Positions 5,843 to 6,351 of a stretch of DNA of 6,351 nucleotides are shown here, one piece after another. The translations under genes were made by a program, and so were the position numbers. The notes under the pieces are model-generated. The model was not told the origin of the DNA, made no database searches, and saw nothing but the letters and a program-made list of their open reading frames with translations. How positions within the stretch are numbered: the stretch's first letter is position 1; each line of letters begins with the position of its first letter. This stretch comes from an uncultured Gammaproteobacteria bacterium (GTDB lineage Bacteria; Pseudomonadota; Gammaproteobacteria; PS1; Thioglobaceae): the NCBI GenBank assembly GCA_913044155.1, contig CAJWNF010000034.1, positions 1 to 6,351 on the forward strand, read 5' to 3'.

Positions 5843-6181
5843 TTAGAGTTTTTTTAGAAGTTTGTCCATTCTAGCGCCAGTGTTTAGGGCTGTATCATAG
5901 ATAAAACTGAGTGATGGTGTGTGGCGCAAATCCAGCTCTTTAGATAAGCGCGATCTAAAAAAACCACTGGCTTTATTAAGTAATGATGAAGCCATTTCTT
6001 GCGATTCCTCTGCCACCGAAAAAAATACTTTGGCAGAGCCGAGATCCCGACTAACGATAACATCAGTGATAACTACATCTTGAAGGCGCGGATCCTTAGT
6101 GTCTTGCTTTAAAAGCATAACCAATTCACGCTTCATGAGCTCATTAACTCTCTCTTTGCGGTGGCTGATTTGTTGAATCAC
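5843..6181 (-). CDS. rbfA: Ribosome-binding factor A
   Basis: RbfA binds the immature 30S subunit, helps finish the 5' end of 16S rRNA and is important in cold adaptation. The 112-residue KH-type protein shows RKERVNELMKRELVMLL (8-24), the family signature KDPRLQDVVITDVIVSRDLGSAKVFFSV (29-56), FFRSRLSKELDLRHTPSLSFIYD (74-96) and GARMDKLLKKL at the end. It is shorter than E. coli RbfA (133), ending right after the KH core and lacking the acidic tail. The start is GTG at 6181, with AGGG seven bases upstream. It lies 15 bases after infB and 15 before truB, so the three are surely co-transcribed. Confidence 0.96.
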   Translation of the reverse strand: MIQQISHRKERVNELMKRELVMLLKQDTKDPRLQDVVITDVIVSRDLGSAKVFFSVAEESQEMASSLLNKASGFFRSRLSKELDLRHTPSLSFIYDTALNTGARMDKLLKKL

Positions 6182-6196
6182 GCAGAAGCCCTATAT

Positions 6197-6351
6197 TTAG
6201 AGTGTACGTGCTTGCTCGATGCGCTCGTATACCTCAATCTCATCTCCAGGCTGAACATCGGTATAGTTCAAAACACCGATACCGCATTCGGTGCCGGATT
6301 TGACCTCTTTAACGTCGTCCTTGAAACGTCTAAGTGACTCTAACTCGCCCT
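6197..6351 (-). CDS. infB: Translation initiation factor IF-2, C-terminal end (partial)
   Basis: The last 50 codons of infB enter from the right edge; the start is outside the window. The translated end opens [16 protein letters not shown], continues with [21 protein letters not shown] and closes ERIEQARTL before TAA. This matches the C-terminal domain of IF-2 (the fMet-tRNA-binding half), as in E. coli [18 protein letters not shown]-2 is the GTPase that places initiator tRNA on the 30S subunit. It heads the downstream rbfA-truB string and is more G+C-rich than truB, as expected of a strongly expressed gene. Confidence 0.95.
   Translation of the reverse strand, partial: GELESLRRFKDDVKEVKSGTECGIGVLNYTDVQPGDEIEVYERIEQARTL

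Overview
The window is an ordinary stretch of a bacterial chromosome. It is AT-leaning, gene-dense and carries only conserved housekeeping genes. The proteins look proteobacterial, most likely gammaproteobacterial with a betaproteobacterium as the alternative. TruB, RNase HII, the C-terminus of IF-2 and the double-BON lipoprotein all align readily with their E. coli counterparts as I remember them. The rsmI/dolP neighbourhood and the infB-rbfA-truB string are also typical of that group. I see no mobile element, tRNA, rRNA, CRISPR array or phage gene.

Layout from left to right. Bases 1-76 are a short leader, possibly with the last few codons of an upstream gene, before coaE on the + strand (77-688). 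Converging on it from the right is a tightly overlapped minus-strand operon. It runs rsmI (1994-1164), then a small thioredoxin-like [2Fe-2S] ferredoxin whose ATG overlaps the rsmI stop as ATGA, then a 57-codon single-pass membrane ORF that starts with TTG inside the ferredoxin gene and ends 13 bases from the end of coaE. That last ORF is the least explained gene in the window. A 245-base divergent spacer (1995-2239) follows; it is very AT-rich, carries several inverted repeats, and separates rsmI from dolP on the + strand. dolP (2240-2962) is a dual-BON lipoprotein gene with a TTG start and an unusual charged helical tail.

The right half is all on the minus strand. Transcription enters from infB (only its last 50 codons are present), passes through rbfA (GTG start) and truB, crosses a 106-base spacer with a possible promoter, then goes through purD and rnhB (TTG start inside the end of purD). 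rnhB runs into dolP tail to tail, with the two stop codons overlapping by 8 bases.

Functionally, infB, rbfA, truB and rsmI serve ribosome assembly, tRNA modification and translation initiation or fidelity. purD serves purine synthesis, coaE makes coenzyme A, rnhB removes ribonucleotides from DNA, and dolP maintains the outer membrane. The points of interest are the unannotated small membrane ORF, the tail and a lost tryptophan in DolP, the contracted rsmI-dolP cluster, purD following truB where rpsO usually lies, and inverted repeats with a possible sigma-E-like site ahead of dolP. Nothing here looks like a previously undescribed system.
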